NCBI GenBank assembly: GCA_964419225.1
Contig: CAYQPF010000250.1
Location: forward strand, 1-5,007
DNA length: 5,007 nt
From: CAYQPF01 sp964419225
Lineage (GTDB): Bacteria; Cloacimonadota; Cloacimonadia; Cloacimonadales; CAYQPF01
Direction of reading: 5' to 3'
Made by a program: the position numbers and the translations under genes
The notes under the pieces: generated by a model
Database searches by the model: none
Seen by the model: only the letters and a program-made list of their open reading frames with translations
Told to the model about the DNA's origin: nothing
Shown here: positions 1 to 4,992 of the stretch, in pieces
How positions within the stretch are numbered: the stretch's first letter is position 1
Layout of the letters: the number at the start of each line of letters is the position of its first letter

Positions 1-12
1 CGCCAACCATTG

Positions 13-415
13 TCAGAGTATACTGCATAAACCCGGGGTTGCTCGGCAGCCCCTAGTTATATGCTCATTACCTCTTATTAATTCGATGACTCTGCCCTCA
101 GATATCCCGACATTTATCCCGACATTCTCGTGAGGATGGGACTCACTGTCGGACTTTTTTATAACGATAATTCAAATTTTTCAATATGGTTGTAAAATCG
201 GTTCTCGTTGAACAAAATTCCGGAGCGTAGTCTTTACTATATTCATATGTCTTTCTATATTCATCCCGGATTTTCTTTAGCCCGCTTCCTCTTCGTTCCA
301 TAAAAGACAATCTGTGAAATAAATCCGCTATGACAGGATTACGGCGTTTTGATGGAATTTTGTCGATATCTCGCTCTTGCTTCGAAGACGATGAATACTT
401 TATTCGGAATCCGTT
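13..415 (-). pseudogene. C-terminal remnant of an AlbA_2/Schlafen-like ATP-binding protein, frameshifted
   Basis: Only the last third of this family of putative ATP-binding transcriptional regulators remains. Reading minus from 415, a frame open to the stop at 143-145 (90 residues) contains DIDKIPSKRRNPVIADLF followed by RLSFMERRGSGLKKI. This is the end of the HATPase_c_4 region and parallels the TRNESLANIFYRLSLIEAYGTGM stretch (split by family position) of the intact neighbour at 1335. If one A is removed from the A6 run (plus-strand T6 at 155-160), the frame runs through the stop into NVGINVGISEGRVIELIRGN and EHIT, the NVG repeat and first winged-helix segment seen in many relatives, ending at a stop at 13-15. 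No AlbA_2 domain or start remains: the frame is closed at 416-418, just inside the 3' end of the lipoprotein gene. The last 15 or so codons look unlike the family, so a second lesion near 50 is likely. Family assignment is recognition from memory; the frameshift could be real decay or a homopolymer error. Confidence 0.8.
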
Positions 416-906
416 CTAACTACACAGATATAAACTTTCGTATCCTTACCAATAAGTGTTGTTATTTTGTATCCTCGAAACTCAGTTTTTCCTTTAAATT
501 GTTCAGAACTCAATCCAGATACGATGCTTTTTTCAATAGTAAAAAAATATTTATTCTTTTCTTGTGTAAATGATATATTCTTTATTTCTTTGTCAGAGTA
601 TAATGTTTCACCATTAGTATTTAGAAATATCTCTTGTATAGTCATTTCGTCTGGAGAATTTTTTTCAAAATCCAAAGTAACTTTCTCACCAATTTCTATA
701 TGTTTTATTTCTATAACAGTATTTTTTTCAAATACAGGTTTAAAAATATCCTTATTATCGTTTGGAAGTTCTTGTACTTTAATTGCATCGATTTTTGTCT
801 GATTCATTGTTATCGCTAATTCTTGTTGTTTACTAGATCCTGCACATCCACCGATGCTAATACTAACCGTTATACAAAAAAGTAAAGATATTATTCTTTT
901 GACCAT
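400..906 (-). CDS. Small secreted lipoprotein of unknown function
   Basis: The 168-residue product starts with a lipoprotein signal peptide: MVKR, a hydrophobic stretch (about residues 5-18), then the lipobox I18-G19-G20-C21. Cys21 would be lipidated and the mature protein anchored outside the cytoplasmic membrane. The mature part is hydrophilic, rich in Lys, Glu, Ile and Thr, with alternating beta-type segments (VIEIKHIEIGEKVTLDF, later YFFTIEKSIV) and no catalytic motif that I recognise; a small beta-sandwich is a guess. The start at 906 is the only in-frame choice, since a stop lies just upstream. AAAGGA precedes it, with a longish spacing of about 14. Expression would come from the operator-bearing promoter near 1125-1156 through a leader of about 210 nt. 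The 3' end overlaps the open frame of the decayed regulator remnant by about 15 bases, and no terminator is visible. I do not recognise the family. Confidence 0.75.
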   Translation of the reverse strand: MVKRIISLLFCITVSISIGGCAGSSKQQELAITMNQTKIDAIKVQELPNDNKDIFKPVFEKNTVIEIKHIEIGEKVTLDFEKNSPDEMTIQEIFLNTNGETLYSDKEIKNISFTQEKNKYFFTIEKSIVSGLSSEQFKGKTEFRGYKITTLIGKDTKVYICVVRTDSE

Positions 907-1105
907 TTAGTCCAACACCATCCTTTCTAGTGAAGTAATCTAGAAGCAATATTTAAATCATCTAAGTCTAATATGTAACCTTTAAAATGCATTTGATATG
1001 TGGATACCCACATAGTGCAATATAATTATTCTCCTTTCATTTAAATTGTTTTTAAATCATTCATAACGGCTATCTTTTTGGAACTCAACTGTCTACAATT
1101 AATAG

Positions 1106-1156
1106 ACTATCATGATAGTACATTATTATACTATCACGATAGTCCGTGGCTGTCAA
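1106..1156 (-). promoter_or_regulatory. Promoter of the lipoprotein gene with 20-bp spacer and two palindromic operators
   Basis: On the minus strand there is a perfect -35 TTGACA (1156-1151) and a perfect -10 TATAAT (1130-1125), separated by 20 bp instead of the optimal 17. A palindrome ACTATC-AC-GATAGT (1130-1143) lies inside the spacer. A second, perfect palindrome ACTATC-AT-GATAGT (1106-1119) lies just past the -10, around the expected transcription start. Centre-to-centre distance is 24 bp. Long spacers with an internal dyad are the hallmark of MerR-family activated promoters. The second copy over the start site instead suits a dimeric repressor such as a GntR, MarR or BlaI type. The regulator is not encoded in this window and I do not recognise the operator sequence. 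Confidence 0.7.
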
Positions 1157-1286
1157 TCATACAGATAAGACTCCAATGCTTAATTCGGAAATAGTGCAAG
1201 ATGAAAATATCGCTGAAATCGCTGCATTATTTTGCAATAAAAAAAGCCCGGAGAATCTTGATTTAAAAGGATGTCTGGACAATTTC

Positions 1287-1313
1287 TGTGTCAGACGTTT
1301 GAAATAGATGCCA
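1287..1313 (+). repeat. 27-bp direct repeat, copy 1 (partner at 2865-2891)
   Basis: TGTGTCAGACGTTTGAAA then TAGATGCCA matches 2865-2891 at 24 of 27 positions, and ACAATT just upstream is shared with a one-base length difference. The partner covers the decayed right end of unit U1 plus about 19 bases beyond. This copy, just past the 3' end of the AlbA_2 gene, may therefore be the end of another eroded unit. Confidence 0.65.
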
Positions 1314-1334
1314 GACTATTAATTTTTAAATGTG

Positions 1335-2627
1335 CTATTTTAATAATATATATTTAGTGTTTTTACCTGTGTTGGATATTTTCAATGCGCCGGACTTTGT
1401 GAGCTGTTTAAGCAATCGACCGGCGGCTGTCTGACCAATATGCAAAGACAATTCAACGTCCTTGCGATTGATTTCAGTCTGTTTGTTAAAAAGATCTAAA
1501 ATAGTTTGTTCTGATGCGGAATATTTTTTTTGTGCCGCATAAAAATTCAAGTTTGGTAAAATGATTTTAAATGCATTATCCGTTGTTTCAATAGTTGGTT
1601 TTACATTTTCACCTTCATATGATTTCATGATTTTTGGCATGCCTGTACCATAAGCTTCAATCAATGATAAACGGTAGAATATATTTGCCAGACTCTCATT
1701 TCTTGTTATAGAAATACCCAGCATAATATCGTCAAAGGTGATTCCTTTCACTAGACCACCAATCGAAACAAATTCAATATGATTGTCAAAAATACTGATC
1801 AGTGTACTGCCACTAAACGAATAATCTCGGTGTACCAGCGCATTCAATAATGCTTCACGAATGGCTTCAACAGGATAATCCCGCGCATCTGTACGATATA
1901 AACCTGAAATTTCAGCATGAGTTTTATTATATCTGTCAATAAAGTCATAAGCATCGTTCATCTGCTTTAATATGGAGCCTTTCAGCTCTTGGCGATCCTT
2001 GAAAACGGACTTATCTGTTCCCTCAAAAACGGCAAGTTTGATGCTGTGAACACATTGATCGGAAAGTAGCAGCCCAAGATTTGTAAAAATACCATCGATA
2101 GTCATCATTCTTAATGTTTTATAATTACCTTCATCAAATGGAATTTTGCGATTTGTAAATTCTTTGGCTGCTTCAACAAAGGTTAGTTCTTGAATAAGGG
2201 AACGGACTTCTTCGTATTTTTCTCCATCGGATTCTTTAATCATTCTTATAATTGCTGCTTCCGTTGCTGGAACAGTGGAAGCACCATGACGTACAAAAAC
2301 GCCTTCCGGTCTTATGCCTTTCACTGATAAGTAGTATGGGCAGGCCGTGCCTTTTTGTACAGTTACCTTGACAACATTCTGCCCTCCAATTTTTTCCAAT
2401 TCATAATTTACAAAAAGCGTAATATCGGGTTTGATTGTATCACGAATAGAATTTGATACTTTTAGCATTGTTCCATCAATGTCATCCACCCCGGGGATGG
2501 AGCCGTCATCGTTGATTCCAATATATAAATTTCCACCTTTCGTGTTAGCAAAAGCAATGATGCTTTTCTTTATCTCATCAACATATTCTCGCTTGAATTC
2601 AGTGGTTGCATTCTCAATAAACTCCAT
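1335..2627 (-). CDS. AlbA_2 (Schlafen-like)/HATPase_c_4 ATP-binding protein, putative transcriptional regulator
   Basis: The protein is about 430 residues, a normal full length for the family, and probably cytoplasmic. Residues 5-125 form the AlbA_2 (formerly divergent AAA_4) domain, with TEFKREYVDEIKKSI, AFANTKGGNLYIGI and DDGSIPGV. Residues 245-335 form the GHKL-like HATPase_c_4 domain with N-box REALLNALVHRDYS (Glu258, Asn262), FDNHIEFVSIGG and YGTGMPKI. Residues 370-430 are a winged helix (SASEQTILDLF, then NRKDVELSLHIGQTAAGRLL), suggesting DNA binding. Family members are annotated as ATP-binding or transcriptional regulators; their reaction is mostly unknown. I prefer the ATG at 2627 over the one at 2639, because TGGAG sits 6 bases before 2627 while nothing like a ribosome binding site precedes 2639; the longer form would be 434 residues. 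It is monocistronic, with its own promoter inside an inverted repeat, so autoregulation is plausible. The remnant at 13-415 is a paralogue, not a fragment of this gene. Confidence 0.88.
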   Translation of the reverse strand: MEFIENATTEFKREYVDEIKKSIIAFANTKGGNLYIGINDDGSIPGVDDIDGTMLKVSNSIRDTIKPDITLFVNYELEKIGGQNVVKVTVQKGTACPYYLSVKGIRPEGVFVRHGASTVPATEAAIIRMIKESDGEKYEEVRSLIQELTFVEAAKEFTNRKIPFDEGNYKTLRMMTIDGIFTNLGLLLSDQCVHSIKLAVFEGTDKSVFKDRQELKGSILKQMNDAYDFIDRYNKTHAEISGLYRTDARDYPVEAIREALLNALVHRDYSFSGSTLISIFDNHIEFVSIGGLVKGITFDDIMLGISITRNESLANIFYRLSLIEAYGTGMPKIMKSYEGENVKPTIETTDNAFKIILPNLNFYAAQKKYSASEQTILDLFNKQTEINRKDVELSLHIGQTAAGRLLKQLTKSGALKISNTGKNTKYILLK

Positions 2628-2656
2628 ATTTTGCTCCATTTCTTTGTTCTTGTCAT

Positions 2657-2704
2657 AATACTAACACATTCTAACCTTTCTTGTCAAGGAGACGTGTTAG
2701 TATT
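2657..2704 (-). promoter_or_regulatory. Promoter of the AlbA_2 gene bracketed by an 11-bp inverted repeat
   Basis: Minus-strand -35 TTGACA (2687-2682) and -10 TAGTAT (2663-2658) with an 18-bp spacer lie about 30 bases before the preferred start codon. The perfect inverted repeat AATACTAACAC (2657-2667) / GTGTTAGTATT (2694-2704) overlaps the -10 on one side and lies just upstream of the -35 on the other; half-site centres are 37 bp apart. A protein bound to both half-sites would occlude RNA polymerase. The winged-helix product of the gene itself is the obvious candidate, by inference only. Confidence 0.7.
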
Positions 2705-2782
2705 GATGCCGAGAAATAGTTAAAATAATTAATATTTGAATATGAAGAAAGGCAGAAAACACTGTAGTTTACTGACTTTCTT

Positions 2783-2802
2783 GGTGGAGCCACGTCTCCA
2801 CC
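2783..2802. repeat. Palindromic junction box J1, left of the ATPase gene
   Basis: GGTGGAG (2783-2789), spacer CCACGT (2790-2795) and CTCCACC (2796-2802) form a 7-6-7 imperfect palindrome. The left arm is preceded by TTTACTGACTTTCTT, which resembles the right end of the hairpin units; the right arm begins unit U1. CGTCTCCACCA (2793-2803) equals the last 11 nt of the tRNA-Ala, but on the opposite strand. Confidence 0.75.
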
Positions 2803-2872
2803 ACCTCATGGAAAACAAAAAGAACGCCGGGTAAGGGCGTTCTTTTTGTTTTCGTTTACAATTGTGTGTCAG
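2796..2872. repeat. Hairpin unit U1 (77 bp), isolated copy
   Basis: It starts CTCCACCACCTCATGG, continues with a long hairpin and ends TTTACAATTGTGTGTCAG. The end aligns without gaps to TTTACATTTGTGGTGGAG of unit U5, so the terminal GTGGAG has mutated to TGTCAG here. The first 48 bases match unit U2 (4375-4422) at 45 positions, the first 30 being identical. Its length of 77 bp equals that of U2 and U5. Confidence 0.75.
2811..2853. terminator. Bidirectional rho-independent terminator-like hairpin inside unit U1
   Basis: Perfect 18-bp stem: left arm 2811-2828 (GAAAACAAAAAGAACGCC), loop GGGTAAG (2829-2835), right arm 2836-2853. The A-rich left arm and T-rich right arm make it a candidate terminator in both directions. 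It separates the AlbA_2 gene promoter (minus) from the ATPase promoter (plus). Confidence 0.7.
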
Positions 2873-2891
2873 GCGTTCGAAATAAATGCCA
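2865..2891 (+). repeat. 27-bp direct repeat, copy 2
   Basis: TGTGTCAGGCGTTCGAAA then TAAATGCCA is the partner of 1287-1313, with three substitutions. It overlaps the last 8 bases of unit U1. The two copies enclose the whole AlbA_2 gene, its promoter and most of U1. Confidence 0.65.
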
Positions 2892-2978
2892 AATTAACAT
2901 TCGTTTATTTATTAATCTATTCCTCAAAGAGTTAAAACATAATTAAAAAAATTAGTTATTACCATATACAGTAAAAAC

Positions 2979-3007
2979 TTGACACAAAGTGGATCTTTTA
3001 GTAAAAT
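2979..3007 (+). promoter_or_regulatory. Sigma-A type promoter of the ATPase gene
   Basis: Consensus -35 TTGACA (2979-2984), ideal 17-bp spacer and -10 TAAAAT (3002-3007), preceded by an AT-rich stretch (about 2893-2978) that could act as an UP element. Transcription would start near 3014, leaving a leader of only about 24 nt that holds the AAAGGAGG (3021-3028) ribosome binding site. Confidence 0.8.
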
Positions 3008-3037
3008 AAGGTAGTAACACAAAGGAGGATGGATGAT

Positions 3038-4306
3038 ATGATTAGTAGGGAACGGTATATAAAACAATTAATTGCATATAAGGATAATAAAATCATCAAG
3101 GTTATAACTGGGCTAAGACGGTCAGGGAAATCCACCTTATTGGAACTCTATAAAAATTATTTAATTGATCATGAGGTTGATCCCAATGCCATTCAACATA
3201 TTAATTTTGAACTATACGAATATTATGATATTAAAAATGATCATGATTTATATCAATTGATTAAGGCCAATATTGTTGATGGCAAGAAAAACTATGTTTT
3301 ATTGGATGAGATTCAAGAGGTTGAGAATTGGGAAAAAGCGATAAACGGTCTCTCCGTGGAATTGGATCTTGATATCTATATTACCGGTTCAAATGATTAT
3401 CTTCTTTCCTCAGAACTATCGACTTATCTTTCAGGGCGATATGTTGAAATCAAGATGCTTCCATTATCATTCAGCGAGTACTACATATATTATAAAGATT
3501 CAGGGATATCTAAAGATGAATTATTTAGTCAGTATATGAAATATGGCGGATTACCTCAATTAACGACCTTACCTATTGATAGTGCAATCATCAAATCTTA
3601 ATTTTTGGTTTGGCATCTACTGCCTCTNNNNNNNNNNGATAGTGCAATCATCAATGGATTGTTGGACGGTATATACAATACAGTCATTTTGAAAGATATT
3701 GTTGATCGCAACAAGATAAAAGATATTGATTTATTAAAACGTATATTCCGGTTTCTATGTTCCAATATCGGAAGTGTTGTCTCCGCAAACAGTATAAGCA
3801 GATACATTTCAAAAGCATCAAAACTGGATAAAGACATCCGGCCTGCAACTATTTTAAATTATTTATCGATGCTAGAGAATTCGTTTATCATATACAGAAG
3901 TGACAGATATGATATTAAAGGAAAAGAAATATTGAAGTCGCTTGAAAAGTATTATGTTGTAGATTTAGGAATCAGAAACAATATCTTAGGTTACACCAAT
4001 ACAGACTATGGACACATGCTTGAAAATATAGTTTATTTTGAATTGTTAAGAAGAGGTAATAGTGTATTCATAGGAAAATATGAAAATCTAGAAGTGGATT
4101 TTGTTGCTATAAACCAAGACGGCAATAAATATTATCAAGTGGCAGAATCCATTTTGGGTGAATCGACAAGGGAGAGAGAGTTTAAATCTCTGGAATTGGT
4201 TAAAGATAATTATGAAAAGACAATACTGACGATGGATAAAGTATATCCTTCAAATAAAGATGGCATTAAGATCTTAAATGTAATTGATTTCTTGCTGGAA
4301 GAATAA
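3038..4306 (+). CDS. P-loop ATPase of the AAA_14 + DUF4143 family, interrupted by an assembly gap
   Basis: As written, a stop at 3599-3601 and an N run break the gene. The flanks carry the same 17 bases (3578-3594 and 3638-3654) exactly 60 bp apart, so collapsing them restores one in-frame protein of 402 residues, the usual family size. The N-terminal ATPase has Walker A GLRRSGKS (residues 25-32), Walker B YVLLDE (86-91, Asp90/Glu91), ITGSN (115-119) and LSGRY (131-135). The C-terminal DUF4143 part has YYVVDLGIRNNILG, GHMLENIVYFELLRRG, EVDFVA, YYQVAESI and a TREREFKSLELVKDNY segment typical of the family. The EVDF/YYQVA pattern resembles an eroded PD-(D/E)XK nuclease fold. I place the start at 3038, 9 bases after AAAGGAGG; an ATG at 3029 abuts that site and is too close. 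The cellular role of these ATPases is largely unknown. The gene has its own promoter and lies between two hairpin-unit copies. Confidence 0.85.
3578..3654. other. Assembly gap (10 N) with duplicated 17-bp flanks
   Basis: Ns occupy 3628-3637. GATAGTGCAATCATCAA occurs at 3578-3594 and again at 3638-3654. The 33 bases between the first copy and the Ns (3595-3627) bring an in-frame stop and do not fit the family. This looks like two contigs that overlap by 17 bases but were scaffolded with a default gap, plus a spurious contig tail. Confidence 0.85.
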
Positions 4307-4374
4307 AAGGTTGGAACAAATATCTTAAAATTATGCAAGAAGAAATTGCTGATATTTTACTGGCAGAGACGTGG
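4307..4374. other. 3' flank of the ATPase gene and junction box J2
   Basis: No strong terminator follows the ATPase stop. TTTACTG (4355-4361 region) leads into box J2: GGCAGAG (4362-4368), spacer ACGTGG (4369-4374), then CTCCACC of U2 (4375-4381). The 20-bp box J2 is the reverse complement of J1 at 18 positions and its spacer is an exact inversion of the J1 spacer. Confidence 0.7.
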
Positions 4375-4451
4375 CTCCACCACCTCATGGAAAACAAAAA
4401 GAACACCGGGGAAGGGAGTTCTAAAATATTACACTTTCTTTGTATGTGGAG
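4375..4451. repeat. Hairpin unit U2 (77 bp)
   Basis: It starts CTCCACCACCTCATGG and ends TTTGTATGTGGAG. The hairpin is eroded: AGAACACC pairs with GGAGTTCT at one mismatch and the outer T-rich arm is replaced by AAAATATT. It joins U3 through GTGGAG-AT-CTCCAC, a perfect 14-bp palindrome at 4446-4459. Confidence 0.7.
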
Positions 4452-4453
4452 AT

Positions 4454-4528
4454 CTCCACCACATTTACCGGAACAAAAAAGACACTAGGCAGTTACTCTT
4501 AGCGGTTCTCCAAAAAATCTGGTTGGAG
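4454..4528. repeat. Hairpin unit U3 (75 bp), most degenerate
   Basis: It starts CTCCACCACATTTACCGGAAC and ends GGTTGGAG, with an A-rich left part but no intact hairpin. It joins U4 through TTGGAG-CAA-CTCCA (4523-4536). Confidence 0.55.
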
Positions 4529-4531
4529 CAA

Positions 4532-4606
4532 CTCCATCAACTGACTGGAACAAGAGAAGAACACGAAGCGAGTGTTCTTTCTTGTTCAATTTACTGTTTA
4601 ATGGAG
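4532..4606. repeat. Hairpin unit U4 (75 bp)
   Basis: It starts CTCCATCAACTGACTGGAAC and ends TTTACTGTTTAATGGAG. Hairpin arms 4548-4564 and 4572-4587 pair along 16 bp with one bulged base around the loop GAAGCGA. It joins U5 through TGGAG-TCCGT-CTCCA (4602-4616). Confidence 0.65.
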
Positions 4607-4611
4607 TCCGT

Positions 4612-4688
4612 CTCCACCACTTTACGGAAAATAAAAACGAGCACCAAGCAGGTACTCGTTTTTATTTTTGTTTACATTTGTGGTGGAG
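4612..4688. repeat. Hairpin unit U5 (77 bp), merging with the tRNA 3' end
   Basis: It starts CTCCACCACTTTACGG and ends TTTACATTTGTGGTGGAG, whose last eight bases are the tRNA-Ala acceptor end. With one extension on each side, the termini form a perfect 12-bp inverted repeat, CGTCTCCACCAC (4609-4620) and GTGGTGGAGACG (4680-4691), around the central hairpin. Confidence 0.75.
4628..4668 (-). terminator. Rho-independent terminator of the tRNA-Ala gene
   Basis: Perfect 14-bp outer stem AAAATAAAAACGAG (4628-4641) / CTCGTTTTTATTTT (4655-4668), with three further ACC/GGT pairs after one mismatch and the loop AAGCA. Read on the minus strand it begins 12 nt after the tRNA CCA end and finishes in a T-rich arm. 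It is the core hairpin of unit U5. Confidence 0.8.
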
Positions 4689-4756
4689 ACGAAGAGGATC
4701 GAACTCTCGACCTCTGCGTTGCGAACGCAGCGCTCTCCCAGCTGAGCTACGCCCCC
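4681..4756 (-). tRNA. tRNA-Ala, anticodon CGC
   Basis: 76 nt including the encoded CCA end, read on the minus strand from 4756. The acceptor stem GGGGGCG pairs with CGTCTCC and contains the G3:U70 wobble that marks alanine tRNAs. The D arm is GCTC/GAGC around an 8-nt loop, the anticodon stem is CTGCG/CGCAG with loop TTCGCAA, and the T arm is GAGAG/CTCTT around TTCGATC. Anticodon CGC (positions 34-36, plus-strand 4721-4723) reads GCG. The gene has its own extended -10 promoter and is followed by the U5 terminator. It is the anchor of the hairpin-unit array. Confidence 0.95.
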
Positions 4757-4771
4757 AAGGACAACAGTGAT

Positions 4772-4780
4772 ATTATAGCA
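4772..4780 (-). promoter_or_regulatory. Extended -10 promoter of tRNA-Ala
   Basis: Minus-strand TGCTATAAT (4780-4772) is a TGnTATAAT extended -10 element 15 nt before the mature tRNA 5' end. No good -35 is visible at the right distance (TAGTAA at best), as expected for an extended -10 promoter. Upstream sequence to about 4860 is almost pure AT. Confidence 0.65.
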
Positions 4781-4882
4781 TAAAAAATTTTTATTACTAG
4801 ATTAATATCGAAATTTTAAAGAATTTTGGACAAAAAATTCAAAAATTTTCAATTGCCAAAGTAAAATCTGCCACTATGTACC

Positions 4883-4911
4883 TTGACATGTATTTTAGTT
4901 GAAGATAAAAA
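4883..4911 (+). promoter_or_regulatory. Possible promoter-like sequence
   Basis: TTGACA (4883-4888), 17-bp spacer and TAAAAA (4906-4911). Only an inverted-repeat element follows in the window, so its target, if any, is not visible; AT richness makes a chance match possible. Confidence 0.25.
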
Positions 4912-4992
4912 TGGAACATGAAATGAAAGAACCGTCCCTATGTTTCATCCTTAAATTCCCAATGTTCCACCTCGGAATCAAGCTTGCTTGAT
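4912..4992. repeat. Nested inverted-repeat element resembling REP/REP-associated transposase ends
   Basis: Outer arms TGGAACAT (4912-4919) and ATGTTCCA (4962-4969) enclose inner arms ATGAAA (4923-4928) and TTTCAT (4943-4948) with the loop GAACCGTCCCTATG. A separate dyad ATCAAGC/GCTTGAT (4977-4983/4986-4992) follows. From memory, GAACCGTCCCTATG-type sequences recur around REP-associated tyrosine transposase genes in Firmicutes; no transposase is present here. Confidence 0.45.

Larger units (their letters stand above)
907..1334. other. Intergenic stretch: leader of the lipoprotein gene, operators and unexplained sequence
   Basis: No convincing gene. The minus-strand leader (about 1118 to 907) holds AAAGGAG at 1031-1037 placed about 10 bases before a TTG at 1018-1020. 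That TTG would open a 12-codon peptide reading HYVGIHISNAF, ending at 982-984. An overlapping 28-codon frame (ATG 1011-1013, stop 927-929) lacks a well-placed ribosome binding site. A 7-bp hairpin TATGTGG/CCACATA (997-1003/1008-1014) sits at these starts. On the plus strand, a frame open from 1143 (first ATG 1176, stop 1305-1307; 43 residues from the ATG) has no ribosome binding site and no recognised similarity; it may be a gene fragment. GTCTGG (1273-1278) and CCAGAC (1311-1316) form a loose hairpin just beyond the 3' end of the 1335 gene, but without a clear T-tract. Confidence 0.5.

Noticed and set aside
35..53. GGGGTTGC-TCG-GCAGCCCC hairpin near the left edge
   Set aside because: It is a real 8-bp stem with one G-T pair, but it lies in the decayed end of the regulator remnant with no T-tract. 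It could be an insertion-element end, but nothing else supports that.
119..160. Hairpin with T6 tail resembling a plus-strand terminator
   Set aside because: The T6 is the complement of lysine codons in the decayed regulator and the stem uses its NVG-repeat coding sequence. The stem has a 5-nt asymmetric bulge and no plus-strand gene ends there.
349..819. Plus-strand ORFs at 349-573, 467-802 and 634-819
   Set aside because: They are antisense to the lipoprotein gene, rich in Phe/Ser/Ile, and lack ribosome binding sites.
1176..1307. 43-residue plus-strand ORF between the operator promoter and the AlbA_2 gene
   Set aside because: It has no ribosome binding site, no recognised similarity, and its end overlaps the 27-bp repeat. 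It could be a gene fragment but cannot be supported.
2742..2834. 30-codon plus-strand ORF running through box J1 and the U1 hairpin
   Set aside because: There is no ribosome binding site, and the reading frame is made of palindrome and terminator sequence.
3598..3837. Minus-strand 79-residue ORF across the N run
   Set aside because: It is antisense to the ATPase gene and includes unknown bases.
4375..4688. CRISPR array
   Set aside because: Repeats are palindromic junctions of variable sequence, the 75-77 bp units are mutually homologous hairpins rather than unique spacers, and there are no cas genes.
4346..4783. 145-residue and 62-residue plus-strand ORFs (4346-4783, 4582-4770)
   Set aside because: They read through the hairpin units and the antisense of the tRNA gene. 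Strings such as RRRGSNSRPLRCERSALPAE are the well-known false protein made from antisense tRNA.
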